Shown: positions 26,143-39,380 of the stretch, piece after piece
How positions within the stretch are numbered: position 1 is the first letter of the stretch
Layout: each line of letters starts with the position of its first letter
DNA from: Lanius collurio
Taxonomy: Eukaryota > Chordata > Aves > Passeriformes > Laniidae
Reading direction: 5' to 3'
NCBI GenBank assembly: GCA_020086605.1
Contig: JACBWW010000007.1
Span: 25,823,746 to 25,887,745 of the forward strand
DNA: 64,000 nt
Notes under the pieces: generated by a model
Seen by the model: only the letters and a program-made list of their open reading frames with translations
Told to the model about the DNA's origin: nothing
Database searches by the model: none
Position numbers and translations under genes: made by a program

Positions 26143-29100
26143 TGTAAGAGGCTTCTGTGAGGAACCAAAGGGGATTTGAAAGTCCAAATATGCTTCTCAG
26201 CTGAACTATCTTCGTCCACATACTCAATGACTCCTGAGAACTGAAACCATGTAAGCATGACTGTCTGCAAAACCACACCATGAATTATGCAAATTACTGA
26301 GAGATGGGAGGTGTCTCAAAGTCATAAAGATGATTTAAGAAGGAAATCTCCAAAGATATTTTGGTGTCCATTCCCTAATGATTCCATTTTGCATTCAAGT
26401 ATGAATTGATTCTGGGTTTCTAACTTTGTGCTTATGAATACCAAAAGGAAAATTTCTCTGATGTTCTCTGTCCTATACCTAAAATTAATCATCTGTGTCC
26501 TTGAAATTTAATTAAACCAGATAGTCTTTTAAATAGTTTTTCTACCATATGTTGGAAAAAGAGTAGCAAAATTAAAAGAATAAATCACATCAGAGAGTAA
26601 ATTAAATACACTGTTTGAAGCCAGCCTCTCTCTCATTTTCCTCATTGTTAAAACTGAGTCAGTGCTGACAATAAGCATTTAAAAGTAGTGAGGACAAAGC
26701 ACTTCAAAATGCATTGTACAGAAAGCTGTGCTTGGAAGGCACTGAATGGGTTAGATTTTTCTGAAGTGTTTTCCCCATTTCTGATTGCTTTGGTATGAAA
26801 CTAGTAGTATGAAGTACATTCTAGACCTTATGAAGTAGAAATAAAAGCTTTACAAAAATGAAAGGTGAAGAATGAAAACCATTTCAGAAGTATTGCCTTC
26901 ATTTATGTGTAAAGCTAAATCAAGATACTTTAGTGCCATCACTTTGTAAAGCACAAAAAATCACTAAATTCATGAAGAGTAATTAAAAAATGAGAAAAAT
27001 GTGTAATTCTTATTTGATAGAAATTGTTTAAAGCCAATACGTAAGCATGTTCATTATGACATCGTAAGACAATACACATAAATTTATATTGTTGAAAAAG
27101 CATCTATAGGAAGTATTTGCTCAAATCTCAGGAAATATCATTAATTTTCAAAGGATAAGTCTTCTAAAATACTCAGGGTGTGAACGCCTGAAAGAAAACT
27201 ATCAAAAGAACACTTTCATCTTGCTGTTTATTTCTTTTCTGTTTCTCATACTAGCTTATGACCCTTTTCCCTATGCCTTAAGATCAGGTGGTGTTGTGAC
27301 TTCATATTATGTAACACTTCACATCCCTTTAGAAGGATAACGTTAATAACTTCAATGGCAGTGGATTCTGCCATCCAGTAATGTCCAGTGTCTTCCAGCT
27401 CTTCTTTGATTTTGGTTTTAAAATCAGCAAACACATAAATATTCTGGGATTTATGCAAGTGAGATCCTGTCCAGTTTAAAATTAGTAAGTTTTAAGGGTG
27501 GTCTGATTAAAATAACAATAGAGATGTTTGAAAAAGTCATTTGGACTATTTTATCAGTGACTAAGCTAGTGGACACGTTGAAGACTGTCAGTGGGTGAGT
27601 GTCCATGGTAGATTTGTCAGGTGGTATGAACTGAATATGACCTTGAGAATGAAGAGTGACTCTGCAACACCACCAGAAGGTACCAAGGTAAGTCACTCAG
27701 TAGTTCACCAGCCCTCTGGGTTAGAGGAAGACATATCCACTACTTAAGGGAAAGCACTTGAAGTCGGTTCTTCATCTCTCATTTTTAAATGTAATTTTTA
27801 AAATGTTGCTTTATCAAAGTGTATAAATTTGTTTTTCTTTCTCTGTGACTATTCCCTCAGGTCCTTTATATGTAACAGGATGCTGGAAGATTATCTGAAA
27901 TGTCAAATTGTAGTTTTGTCGTAAGATTATGGTGGTTTAGAGACAGATTTTTTTAAGTACATCCATAACGCTAAAGTAAATCAGATGGAGGATTTATTGT
28001 TCCTGAGGCCAGATATCACCACATGGCTCATGGTGGCAGTGTGTAGCATCAGTCCCCAGTAGAGCAGATTTGTCTGGGAGACAGCTTTTTGGTGTGATCC
28101 ACCCCAAAGTGAGCTAACCCACAAACAGCATGGACAATGAGCTTTGAGCACATGGGCTGATTCCCCAGCTCCCCTTTGCAGCATGGAGGAAACTTTCTGT
28201 CTTCTCTGCTTCATTTTGGGTGGAACCAGTCTAGGGGCTCAAAGAGACAAAAGAATAAAGCTCACTTCTGCTGTCTCATGGGAAAAGTATCCTCTTAGCA
28301 CAGACATGTGGGTCTTGACATGTCCAGGGTTTCATTGTTAACTTTCAACACTATTAGCCAGTTTCATTGGAAAGGGCAGAGATCTCACCACCCTGAGGTC
28401 TTTCAGGTGATGTCTGGTCAGGTAGGAGAGCTCTGATGGGGGTCAGGCCTTGCCTGTGAGACCTGGCAGTGCTCAGAGTGCAGGCACATGCCAGACTGCA
28501 AAGCCCCTTCAGCTCCTGGGGGATTTTACTGTTAAAAATCCCATGGTGGTTATGGAGCTGTGGCATCTCCAGGGCTGGAGGTCGGGCTGTGAGGACTCTG
28601 GCTTTCTTTGCTTCTGATGGCACTTAAATGATCCCAATATCTTAGGTGTCTCTAGTGCTGTGTTTGTGTAAATCCATAATATCAGAAAATAACAAGTGGA
28701 AATAGCAACACAATGCTATAGTCTTAATTGATTATTTACTCTTTGAAAAAGGTTTTTCTGATGGAGGTTAAAAAACCCCTACATAAACACATATTTCTTT
28801 TGCAACCAACCAACAACTCCCTGTTGGGAAAACAGTAACAAACTGATCCAGAGATTTATCAGGGAGGAGATTCAAATGTGCTCAAGTAGAGAGGGAAACT
28901 GAGAACTGGGCATGTATCACTCATACCTCTGGTAAATGCTGTACCTCTTGTACCCAGGATAAATATCATCTACTGCAGTCCTAAGTATGAAACTAACATG
29001 AGGACTGCACATGCTTCCCTCTGGCTTTTATGAGAAAAAAGTGACACAGACAATGGTCTGGGTGGGAAAAGCAGGGTTCTAGATCCCATTGGGACATAAG

Positions 29101-31230
29101 TGGCTTCTTACGGTTAAATGCTGGGTGCTGAATACCTAAAAGATTTTGATTTAAACATCCCTGTCTCTAATCTCTGGTGGTTTCCTGCTCAAGTTGCCAC
29201 AGTGTAAGGTCAAAAGGAAGGCTGTGACATTGAATATTAATTGCTCAGCCCCATGTGACAAAGCTGTGACCCGCCAGGGCACAGTAGAAGTCAGGACTCT
29301 CCAAGCTTGTGTTGAGCTCAGTACTTTTTATTCTTACCACAGATGTCTCAGGAGCAACAGAAATTAAATTTTTTAAAAATGAATGAAGTACATATGGCAA
29401 CACAGCTGCTGAAAATCTGTTACCCTTTTTAATCACCTCTCATGTCTTAGGCATGCATTTTATCATTCAAACTCAGTAAAATGAAAAACACTGAGAGGAA
29501 GGCATCTCCCTTTATTATTGGGGGACTTGGTAGTGTTATTAAGTCATTAAGTCATGCAAGAGAAGCCTTGCCTAATAAGGCTATCCAGAACTTAGGCCTT
29601 AGTGGGTTCATCTTTAAAATACTTTACATACCTATAATCACTAGGACAAGCAGAGTTTCCACTGAGGTACTGCAAACTGCAAATAAATAAAATTGAAAAA
29701 GGGGAGGACCACCTTTTTTTTTCTTAATGATGGTGAACTTTTGGAATTAAAGGGTTATCAGCCCTGGATAAGTGCTCAAACAGCCTTGCAATGACACAAT
29801 TTCCCACCTGCTTATGGATATACTGTGGAACAGTCCTTCAGGCTGAAGTGACAGGGTCTCCAATGTGCTGTTTACTGCCTACCCTCCTTCCATAAACATT
29901 CAATGCCATAAGCAGTCAGAGTGACTATTCCTCATTTGGTAGCCTTGAATCACACTACTGGTTATTCACCTTTGCATGTCAACTCCAAGGTAAGGAGAGC
30001 AAGTTGGGTGATATATTTAATTCCAATGCTGAATCTGGGGAGAGAGAAAAATGCAACTATTGAAAGAGGTTCTTCTGTGAAGGACCAGTGATTTACATCC
30101 TGAATAGGTGCAAATTATCCTTTCTTCCCACCCCCAAGTTCAGCCAATATACTCCTTATTCAATATCTTCCTGCTGTGATGCTTTTTTTTCTTGGGGTTT
30201 TTGAAGCTCTGTTAAGTTCAGAAGGCTGTGGTTTAGTAAGAGATATGAGGGAGCATTTCCCATGAGGGATGAGCTCCTTGTCAGCCCAAGAAGTGGTCAT
30301 TTTCCATCAACAGTGAAGCTTCTGTTGGTCAAAGAAAAGGTCTTTAACTAGAACAAGCTCCTGAACTTACAATTCATCCCTGCTGGAGTGAAAAAGCATA
30401 GAGCTGCTTTGTCTGTTTGTCTCAAATCCTTCATGGAGAGCTGCCAGTGACTGTTTACTTGTGTATTATTGTGCTATCAGATAGGAGAAACTTCAGGCAG
30501 AATTTACCAGCAGAGTCACAAGCCTTTCATCACACAGTTATTATTGTGATAAAGTTCTGTGGTACTCACCTCTCCAAAAACAAATATCACCCATTCAGAC
30601 TAGAGAATGGATTTCTGCAGGGTGCTGCTACATTAGCTCATGCTACTGCACCTGACTCCCAGCCCCCACTAAATCCAACTGCCCAGTGCACTTTGAAGCA
30701 CAGATTGTCAGAGCACTCCTGTGAGCAAGGAGGGACCATGATCTATGCTTGTTTTGTAGCTTTGAGATGGAGCTGTAAGGCTGCTGCTAGGCTGAGCAAT
30801 GGGAACACACTGCTGTAAACTTGGGCCACTGGATCTCCAGATCACTCAATTCAGCCTGGCTGGAGTAGACACCCTGCTACCAACATGACTGTGTTTCATC
30901 CCACAGGAAGCTTAGGGAGAGCAATGATAAACCTGTGGAGTCAAATCTCCATGGGGCTGGGATACAGATTGCTGCTCAGGGCACTTGATTTAGACACAGC
31001 TAGAAAAGTTAAAGCTCAGATTCACAAACACTGGAAGTCACCCGATTTCCACTTTTTTTTTTAACGTGGGTTTTAACTTCTTGTTTATCTTTAAAACCCA
31101 GACTTTGTATCATAGCTTAACCAGGTGATCTGCTGAGGTACTTAGGAGGGGGACACCTCAGCTACTCCACTATATGGCATGCTTGATAGACAGGTGATTG
31201 TGTGTCTTATTTGTCTTCTTTATCCTCCAG

Positions 31231-31509
31231 GAAGACGAAGTTGCTCGTGACAGTCGATTCAATTTCAGTGGCTATGGCATGGGCCACTGCCTCCAAGTCA
31301 AAGATGGCACAGCAGTCAAGGCTACACCACCCAACCCACCCCCAGCACCACCAAAGGATTCAGAATCCATCAAAAAGAAGTTTGTCGACCGTGCAAAAAG
31401 GATTGATACAATATCCCGTGCTGCGTTCCCGCTCGCCTTCCTCATTTTCAACATCTTTTACTGGATTACATACAAAATTATACGGCATGAGGACATTCAC
31501 AAGAAATAG
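31231..31509 (+). CDS. GLRA2: Glycine receptor alpha-2 subunit, terminal coding exon (loop, TM4, C-terminus)
   Basis: The exon codes 92 residues plus stop TAG (31507-31509), after the acceptor tttatcctccag at 31219-31230. Residues 1-65 complete the TM3-TM4 cytoplasmic loop: an acidic start (EDEVARDSR), the conserved [20 protein letters not shown], a proline-rich stretch ([12 protein letters not shown] at about 33-44), then [19 protein letters not shown]. Residues about 66-84 ([19 protein letters not shown]) are TM4, and the protein ends RHEDIHKK, a short extracellular tail. [16 protein letters not shown] and [13 protein letters not shown] identify alpha-2 and exclude alpha-1, alpha-3 and alpha-4. 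Joined to the 4480-4629 exon, both in phase 0, it gives a loop of normal alpha-2 length. The differences from mammalian alpha-2 that I notice are confined to the acidic start, the proline-rich segment and the I-for-V change near the end. CpG retention (about 10 in 279 nt) is typical of constrained coding sequence. Confidence 0.98.
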   Translation, partial: EDEVARDSRFNFSGYGMGHCLQVKDGTAVKATPPNPPPAPPKDSESIKKKFVDRAKRIDTISRAAFPLAFLIFNIFYWITYKIIRHEDIHKK

Positions 31510-31552
31510 GCAACTCTGGTTCTCCAGGACTTCTTAGCCAAAGTGATCCACA

Positions 31553-31562
31553 TGTAAATAAA
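31553..31562 (+). promoter_or_regulatory. GLRA2: Pumilio-type motif overlapping a proximal polyadenylation signal
   Basis: TGTAAATA (31553-31560) matches the Pumilio consensus TGTANATA. It overlaps AATAAA (31557-31562), 44-53 nt after the stop codon. The motifs are seen; whether they are used is inference. Confidence 0.4.
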
Positions 31563-32029
31563 CAGTGAAATGTCTGTCATATGGATTAAGGATTTCTTCC
31601 CCACTCCCCCAGAACACTGGAGAAAAAATCAGCAAAGAAGAAAAGAAGCCCAGAAGGAAAAGTGATTCCATGACAAAATGTGCTGTGAGACCAGTCAAGA
31701 GGCTCCCCCTATGTACTCCTAGTGTGTTCTTCCAGATTCAGCATTGATCAGACACCTATAATTGGGGCCAAATTTTGCCCGGCTTTATCACCAAGATATT
31801 ACCTTTCAGAACAAAAGAGAATCAGAAAACAATTCTAAAACATCCTTTAAGAGACTGTGGTGGCTACAGTACAGTGAGTTATAAGAGGACCAAAATTTTT
31901 CAGGATAATGTTGCCTTTCTATTTGAAACAAGTCTACTGAGCTACATTCCATGACCATGTCTGTAGGTAGTGGTTTCACCAAGGAGTCCTTTTGTGGGTT
32001 GTAAATTGTTTCTACTGATAGGGGAGAGG

Positions 32030-32056
32030 GAAAAAAAAAAAGAAAAAAAAAAAAAA
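32030..32056 (+). repeat. A-rich tract in the 3' UTR
   Basis: Two long A runs are separated by a G and preceded by a purine-only stretch (gggagaggg). Oligo-dT primed cDNA could prime internally here. Confidence 0.85.
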
Positions 32057-32725
32057 GGATTTATACTTTACTATCCTTGTGGGTGTGCATTTTAATATTA
32101 TCTTGCTTTACTAGAATTGTAATTTTGGGGTTGAACTTGTGTGTCGTGTGATTTATTTGATAGTTGACACTCCAAAACCAGTGAAACTGCCCAGTTTATT
32201 TCTGTTGGGAGACAGTGCACTTACTTCATTTTATTTCTGCTGATTTTACATGCAACTTGAGGTGCCAAACTGTATTTTACCTATTGTGCTACCCTGTACC
32301 ACACTACTTAGTAAGAACTTGTTTCCTCAAAGGTGTAGCTCAGTTTAGCATTGAGTTTCTATTACCGCTCTCATTGTAGCTGCAGTCAATAGCTCTATAG
32401 GTAAACACGACTTGTTTACAGACCTCTAATTTATATCTTTACTCAAAGTGGCTATCATTTTAAGTATCATTAATTAACCTAAGAATTTTAAAACTGTACT
32501 GTGATTTTCAGAACCTGTTACCTTTTGGTGCCGGATCTGCGTTATTCAAATCCTTGCTACATGTTTTAAAGTAGAAAATTTTAAAAAGTTAAAAAAAAAG
32601 AAGAAAAAAAGATGGTATTTTTGCTTACATGGAAGAAGACAACCTGTAACATAAGATGAGTAAAACATTAAAATTTTACACTTGATGTAAAAGAGTTTAT
32701 TAAAAAAAGGTATTTGTTCAATTTC

Positions 32726-32731
32726 AATAAA
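32726..32731 (+). terminator. GLRA2: Likely main GLRA2 polyadenylation signal
   Basis: AATAAA is followed by gtggtactgacatttcttcactctttt, a GT-rich then T-rich downstream element of the usual kind. Cleavage is expected at about 32,742-32,755. A weaker ATTAAA lies at about 32,667. Confidence 0.7.
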
Positions 32732-32773
32732 GCTAAATGTGGTACTGACATTTCTTCACTCTTTTCTTCATTT

Positions 32774-32798
32774 GCAGCAGCAGCAGCAGCAGCAGCAG
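32774..32798 (+). repeat. (GCA)8 trinucleotide repeat
   Basis: About eight uninterrupted GCA units begin some 45 nt after the distal AATAAA, so they probably lie just past the transcript end. An antisense frame reads them as poly-alanine (32668-32880), with no other sign of coding. Confidence 0.9.
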
Positions 32799-35700
32799 GG
32801 CTGTTCGTGCCAGAGCCCAGCTTTTCCACTGCTCTGTCAGCAGAAAGAGGGTGAAAAGCAGCCTTCTGCTGACCTGACATAGCACTCCAAATTTTGCTAT
32901 CTATTCTGCAGCAAAGGGACTATTGCAGCCCCTGGGAGTACGTCAAAGAATGTGCCAGAAGTGTGGCTAGGATATGATGGGAGTGCTTGTAGAACATTTG
33001 TATGTGCTGAACCAGGCCTGGGGGAGGAGGGACACTGCTCCCCTCTCCCAGCATCCCTGCACAGCAAGAAATAACAGCCCAGATACACATGTGCTGGGCT
33101 TGTCTTGAGGGTACTCTGAACTTTCTTCTGACTTTCTTACAGCTTCACCACTCGGGTGAGCTGAAGGAGATGCTGAGCTGGCCTATGCCAAGTGCCTCTT
33201 GTAGACATGGGAATGACCAATAGTTTAAAAGGAAATTGAAAACTGCATTCATTTTTCTGCCCCTCCCTTGTGAGGCTCAAATACACACCCTGTAGCTGCC
33301 TAGTGCAGACATTTTTTTCCCACAGTCCTAATGAGATGTGGTACTGAGACATACTGAACCTTCAGCACCTCTCACTCTGCTTTCACTCCTGGACCAGCTT
33401 CTGCTGAGAGGATACAGGTTCCACAGCCTGTCTGGTGCCTGTATTTGTGTGTTTGTGTGTCTGTGTCTGTGTTCCCATCTCTCTCCACATGGCTGCCTAC
33501 AACTACCAGGCTTTGTTCCTCCCTGGGAGAGGGGAGGGAATCTAGAGATCGTGACAACTCTGATTCCTGAACAATAAATTAATGGCAAAAGGCCAGTTGT
33601 GCATTTTATCTTCCCATCTCCTCCTGAGCTCTGTAAACTTTTTTGTTGCTTACACTTCTGATGGAACTGGCAACATCACCATCATCTCACTGAGACTATG
33701 AATCCAGATGTGACTGCCCCAGGAAGGGGAACTTGTGAGAACTCAAAACAACTGTCCAAACTATTCTGCTTTGAAAAACAAGCTTCTGATACAAATTTAA
33801 GTATCATAATATTTGCAATTTTTAGAGGATCAGATTTGCTTTTATTGATTTTTAAAGTGGAACAGTACTTGGTTATGGATAACGGAGTAGAGAAAACTCC
33901 AGCACAATCCTAGCACCATGAACTGCATCAGGGTGAGGACACCCAGCTGTATGTTTGTATGGGAAGTTAGGAGCCTTCACTAGTATGTAAACATTCAGAG
34001 CTCACTTTTACTAACCTCTTGTTCCAAAAACTCTGATTCAAATGAAGGTGTAATGCCAGGATTAATGTTAATCCTCAGTGCCCAGATGTGTTGCTAATGA
34101 ATGTCAGAGCCTACTGCTCCCAGCTGCCTCAAATGACTGCAGACCATTGCAACAGGACTGCAAACCTACTCTCAGCTGATGGATATCTTTGTGTCCCTTT
34201 CTGTGGTGAAGCTCATGTTCCTCCAGCATCCACACCACAAATTCCACTGCACTCTTTGCAGTGCTTGGCCATTAGCATTTACTAAATAATTTACTAAAAT
34301 GTCTTGCTGATCAGAATTGTGGTCTGCTGACAGTATCCATGGGAAGATTGCTCTGCTGTTGCCTTCTGTATAAACTTTGGTCCAGTCATCAGAATAATTT
34401 GTGCACAAAATTTGAATAGGTCTCTCTCTCTCTCTTTTGAAGACAGAATTTATGGCTACAAGGCAATTAGTCAATTAGTCATGAATATTGAAATTGTCTA
34501 ACTAAATTTTGGAAACAAAAAATGCATGCAAATGGACAAGGTCCACTAAGCACAGCAATTAGGAATGGCCACATGATACAGAAAAGTTGTCACATGCTGG
34601 CTAGTGGTCTGTGAACCCTCTGACACAGAGATGGTTTGATACTGGCCATCTATTAAAGAGTCTTCTTTCAAAGAACATGGCAGGCACCAGAAACTGGCTG
34701 AGAAACTGCCTGCAGATAAAAAAATCAAACAACAAGGATAGCAGGCATTACAGAGGGACATAACTTTCTTAAACAAATTCTCAGTAGGGTTAACAGAGAA
34801 AAAAGACTCAAAAAATTGTCATTTTGTCTAGTAGTGGATTAGAATTTTGCTCTCAAGGAAGCAGCAGAATTAAATAGTGAAGCAGTTTCATTTCAAGACA
34901 CCACTGCAAGAGAAAAAAAAATGGCTTAGGAAATAACTCCCAGACAAATAGCCTTTGTGAAACAGGAGACACAGCAGAATGGAAGGAAAGAGACCTGGGA
35001 TTTATTCTGAAGAGCTTCCACACATATTGGAAAGCCTGCATGCTACAATTCTAGGTGGTAAAATAAAATTAAGCCCTAAGGCATCTAGCTATAAAACAAT
35101 TATGATGACTTCTAATTTACCAAGAAATCTTAAAAACCTTTAGGCATATTTTTAAATACTGCAATGTCAAGTCAGGTCATTGGCAACCTGTTGTCACAGG
35201 CTGGACCTGAGTGGTTCAATACTCAGGGGGAAATGTTTAGCCATTTTTCACCAGATAGATGCTCTCAAGTGCTGTGATAAAGCCTAATTGATAAAAGAGA
35301 TCTTTAAAAAAAAAAACCTTATTATATTAGGAAGAAAGTGAAAAATAAAAAAAGGTGCTATACGAAATGAGAGATCTCTCTTTGTTGCTCTTTCCTGGTT
35401 TTTTATCTTTCCATATTTCATTAGGTGGCAGAGCCATCACTTGTGATGTACTGAATCAAAGGTGATGTAGCAATAGAGGCTTTTGGAGTATCCAATATCA
35501 GATATCAGCAATTCATAACTGCTGGAGGACAACTCCAGGATATGCAATGACTCTGGGGTCAGATTTTTTCATGTGCTACTGAGGTGAGGAGTAAGAGTGA
35601 ACCTCATTCACAGACATTGAGATTTTCTCACTTTGATTCCTTTTTTTTTCCCAGCATGAGATGTTGAAAGCAATAGGAAAGAGCTGATGGAAAAATTATT

Positions 35701-38700
35701 TTTTCTACTTCAGGCTGCACTGCTACAGCTCTTCATGTTCATGCAAACCTGCCTGACATTGGTGGCACAGGAGCTGCTGCCCAAACCAGCCACAACTTAC
35801 AGCCTTTTGTAGCTGATGTTATTGAAATTATTGTCAAGGAAGCTGAACTAGACTTTGAGATTACAGTCATGGTCATTTCCTGGGAAGGGCTTTCATTGGG
35901 CTGAATTGGTGTCTGCCTCAGCAACAACATTCTGCATCTGCACCTGGAAGTTGCATTTTGTGAACTTATTCAAAAGATCCAACTCAGTCCAACAGTGGCA
36001 TTTACTTCTAAATACATGAAGAAATATATTTAATGTGTGGTTGTAAAAACCATATGCACAGATTTCTAATTCATTTAAAACTAGAACACAGCAATAAGCA
36101 AAGAAACAAAATCTTTGTACAAAGATGAGCTTTGTATTACAAAAAGTAGCATGACAATAATTTTATTTAATATATTCATCTTCATTATTTACAATGTAGT
36201 ATCTGTGGAAAATTCTCCCAGGCTTTGAAAGTAATTTATTCCAATGGATTTTGGCATAGAAGTTTGCATCTTACAATGTTTTGGAAAACTAGAAAACCAA
36301 AATTAAGGCTGCCTAGAGAAACTTCTGCCTGAGAAAATACACTAAGCAAGAACATATTTTGTCCATAAATGCCTCTCATAGATTTTACCTTAAAAATTAA
36401 TCTTCTCTAGTTTAACAGGAAGATAAAAAGAAGATATTTTTGCCATTTGAAGATACATTTCCTAATTTTGCAAGGCAATTGTGAAATATCATCACATTTA
36501 GGTCTTAGCTGCAGAACAAGAGGAGCTTCACCAGTTCCAGACAAACTCATCCATCCAATTTACTTCCAAATCCAATGCAGTGCTTACTGAAAGCAGAAGG
36601 GGAAAAAAATCTTCAATAGCTTCTAGATAAGTTCCTAATAAAGGATCGGTTTCCAACACTAAGCACTAGAAATAATCTGAGAGGGAAAATACTCAGAATG
36701 GATTAGCTCTCTTCCTCTCAGGGGGAATAGAAACTTGAGTCAAAATAAGCATCTCAGATAATAATTAGGAAAACTGGCTGTGAAATACATACACTGAAAT
36801 GAACATGCTAAATAATTATCTTTGCTATGGAAAAATGCTGTTGAGGCAATATTAGGAAGAAAATAATGAATCCTGATTTCATTTTATTTCTGCTAAAAAT
36901 GGGATTTTACTGGGAGAAATTATATAATATCCTCTCTAGTTGTCTGAACAGCTGTACAGCTGATTCCAAACCAGCTCCTTCAGATTATCACAAGGGTTGA
37001 ATCTCATATCCAACAGAGTGAGTTCCTGTTGTGAAGATGGTGGACAGTGGGTGCCATACCAGGAAGATGGCAGCTGGTAGCATCCCTCCTCTTTCCACAG
37101 GAAAAACAGCAAGATCCCTGAGAGTGCACACAGGCATTATATTCCATAGCATTGCTTAATGAAAGTGCTTTAGACAGAGCACTTGAAGAACTCAGCAGAT
37201 TTCCACCTTACCTTTGCTTTGGCGTGGATCTCTTTTCCCTCAAGTGGTGAAGAGTGCTACCCTTGACATCACAGGGTCAGGCCTGTGGCTGGACATGTTT
37301 GGAAATCGCATATTCATCACCTGGATTCTGGACAATACCTTCCCTGTTTTCCCTTTAATACAAAAAGAGAATGTATGAAACAGGAAGTAAATTCAGTGCA
37401 TTACTGGTACTTGCAGCAGTGCTAAAAACCTTGTGTGAGGATGTGTCCTAGCAGTAGCCAGGACATTGCCTGTTTTTCCCTGACCCAGAAGAATGCAGTG
37501 AGGGATCTGAGAGGTGCAAGAGCTGGTGCAAGAGGAAAAGGAGCTCAAGGGCACAGGCAGTGGGAAGATGTGGGAATGAGAGGATCAACACAGACACCCT
37601 CTTGGGCTGCTCTGCAAGCCTGGACTGAGGCAGGAGCCTGCTGTGCTCAACAGTGTCCTCCGGGCAGGACCAGCCAAGGGGAACAGGGAAAAAGGACTCC
37701 CAGGGATGGGAAGTGGCCCAGTAACAGCCAAGAGCAGCCTCCCACATCAGACTAACAGGAAGGGGGAGAATTCATCAAAGATGAGTCAAGTCTAAAATAG
37801 GCATTTACAGAATATCTTCTGTCTCATCTGCTGGGTGCAACCCCATTATAAAAATCCAAATTCTATGGCAAAATACTTGATTGGGCACCATGCTCCAAAC
37901 AGGTAATCATATTGTTGCATGTGGAACCAGAGAGAGACTTTGGCAGGGTTTTCCAGGGAGAAAATGAGAGCACTAATCACTTCATTTGCACCGGAGACAC
38001 TACCTCCTCCTCTCTCTGCATTGCCAGACAGAGATATTATGAAAAGGCATGAGAGCCTGACAGTGAAGAAACTGCCAATGTGTGGTTAAAGTTTTCCTCT
38101 TAGCCATGGCTTGGAGTTCAAAGGGATGCATGTATGGCTGCATTTGGGGGAGACCTAGGAGAACAGCATGGACAAATATCTGTGATGAGCTAATTAACCT
38201 TTACAAAAGGAGAGTGAGCATATTTTTCCTGTAATAAGCTAATGAACTCTATCCTCCAGTGAGATGAGGGCCATAGTCAATGAGGCTCCTAACAGGGGTT
38301 TGCCAAAGATGCTCTTCAGAAGAGGAGTGAAGAGCAGGGCTGTTACTGAGTCATTAGCTTAAAAAACAAGAGCTGAAAGAGTTGCCTGCTGCAGGAAAAT
38401 TGGGTTCCCCTTCCATGTGTATTACATTACATATAAAAGGGCTCTGAAAGCATAATTTCTGCTTGGAAGAATATCACAGTTTTCCACTAATCCATGAAAG
38501 AAGCAAAGCTAAAAAAAAGAAAAAGTATCTTTTTCTTGACAATTTTTCCTTACAGTAGCTCAAGTCAAAACCAAGAGAAACTTTTATGCTGACCTTCAAC
38601 ATAAGCCAAGCTGTTACATGTTGATGATGAAAGTTTCAATATGGGCAGGGTCTCAGCCTACATCTTATCTGTCTGCTATTATGGCACATTTGCTTCTCAC

Positions 38701-39343
38701 TTCAGAGCCCGGTGGCTTTGTTTTCTTGAATTACCACAATGAGAAGTTTCACCACTGACCCTTCTGGTGCTGCAAGTGCAGTAAGTGAGGTCAAAAATGA
38801 AGAATTTGCTAAAGAACATTTAGAATTTCAATGAAATTTTCCTCTCATCAGAATCTGTGTATATAATAGTCTTTCAAAGGCCTTTTCAAAAGGGAATTGG
38901 AAGAGGCTAAAGAGCATTTTAATGTTTCCTTTGATTTATTAACACAATCTCAGTTTTTAATTTGCAGAAAAGAAGTGTTCCATTAATACCCACAGTAACA
39001 TTTCACATTAAACATCCTAAATGTGACCTAATCTATTTTTAAAGGAGCTAATTCCCATGCACTAGTTGACTTATTCCAGGCATCACCAAGTCTGAAAACA
39101 AGAGGCCTGTTCCTGACATGCAGCAAACTTTCCTTGAACAGCTGCGCTGTTATTCTATCTGTAGTTTTCTGTAATAATATCAGTGGGCAGGGCTTGTTTT
39201 ATGGCACTAAGGAAACAAAAGAGGATATTTTAGCATAAAGGAAATTTGCATATTTGCTGCTATAATAGCAGAGCGAATTTCACTGGAAATTCATAGTTTC
39301 TGGAAATTGAATAGCTTGTATTGCATTTGTGCACACACATAAA

Positions 39344-39380
<37 letters not shown>

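Larger units (their letters stand above)
4630..31230 (+). other. GLRA2: GLRA2 last intron (26.6 kb)
   Basis: The intron begins gtacag after the TM3 exon and ends tttatcctccag before the terminal exon. It is phase 0. Most of it is AT-rich and CpG-poor, with simple repeats and poly-A tracts listed separately. I saw no clear full-length transposon. Exceptions worth attention are the exon-like block at 6433-6552, the CpG islet near 9700-9760 and an early AATAAA at 4736. GC-richer patches at about 15,750-15,930 and 28,350-28,620 have no feature I can name. In the alpha-3 paralogue this same intron carries an alternatively spliced loop exon. Confidence 0.93.
31510..32750 (+). other. GLRA2: GLRA2 3' untranslated region
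   Basis: The end is inferred from the AATAAA at 32726 with T- and GT-rich sequence just after it. The UTR is about 1.2 kb and AT-rich, and includes an A-rich tract at 32,030-32,056 and several TTTTAAA or ATTTA-like stretches. The exact cleavage site cannot be fixed from sequence alone; a shorter UTR using the signal at 31557 is possible. Confidence 0.75.

Noticed and set aside
30417..30818. A 133-codon plus-strand frame shortly before the terminal exon
   Set aside because: It begins at TTG rather than ATG, lacks CpG retention and splice signals, and resembles no protein I know; it is probably chance.
32668..32880. A minus-strand frame with a poly-alanine run
   Set aside because: It is the antisense reading of the (GCA)8 repeat beside the GLRA2 polyadenylation site.
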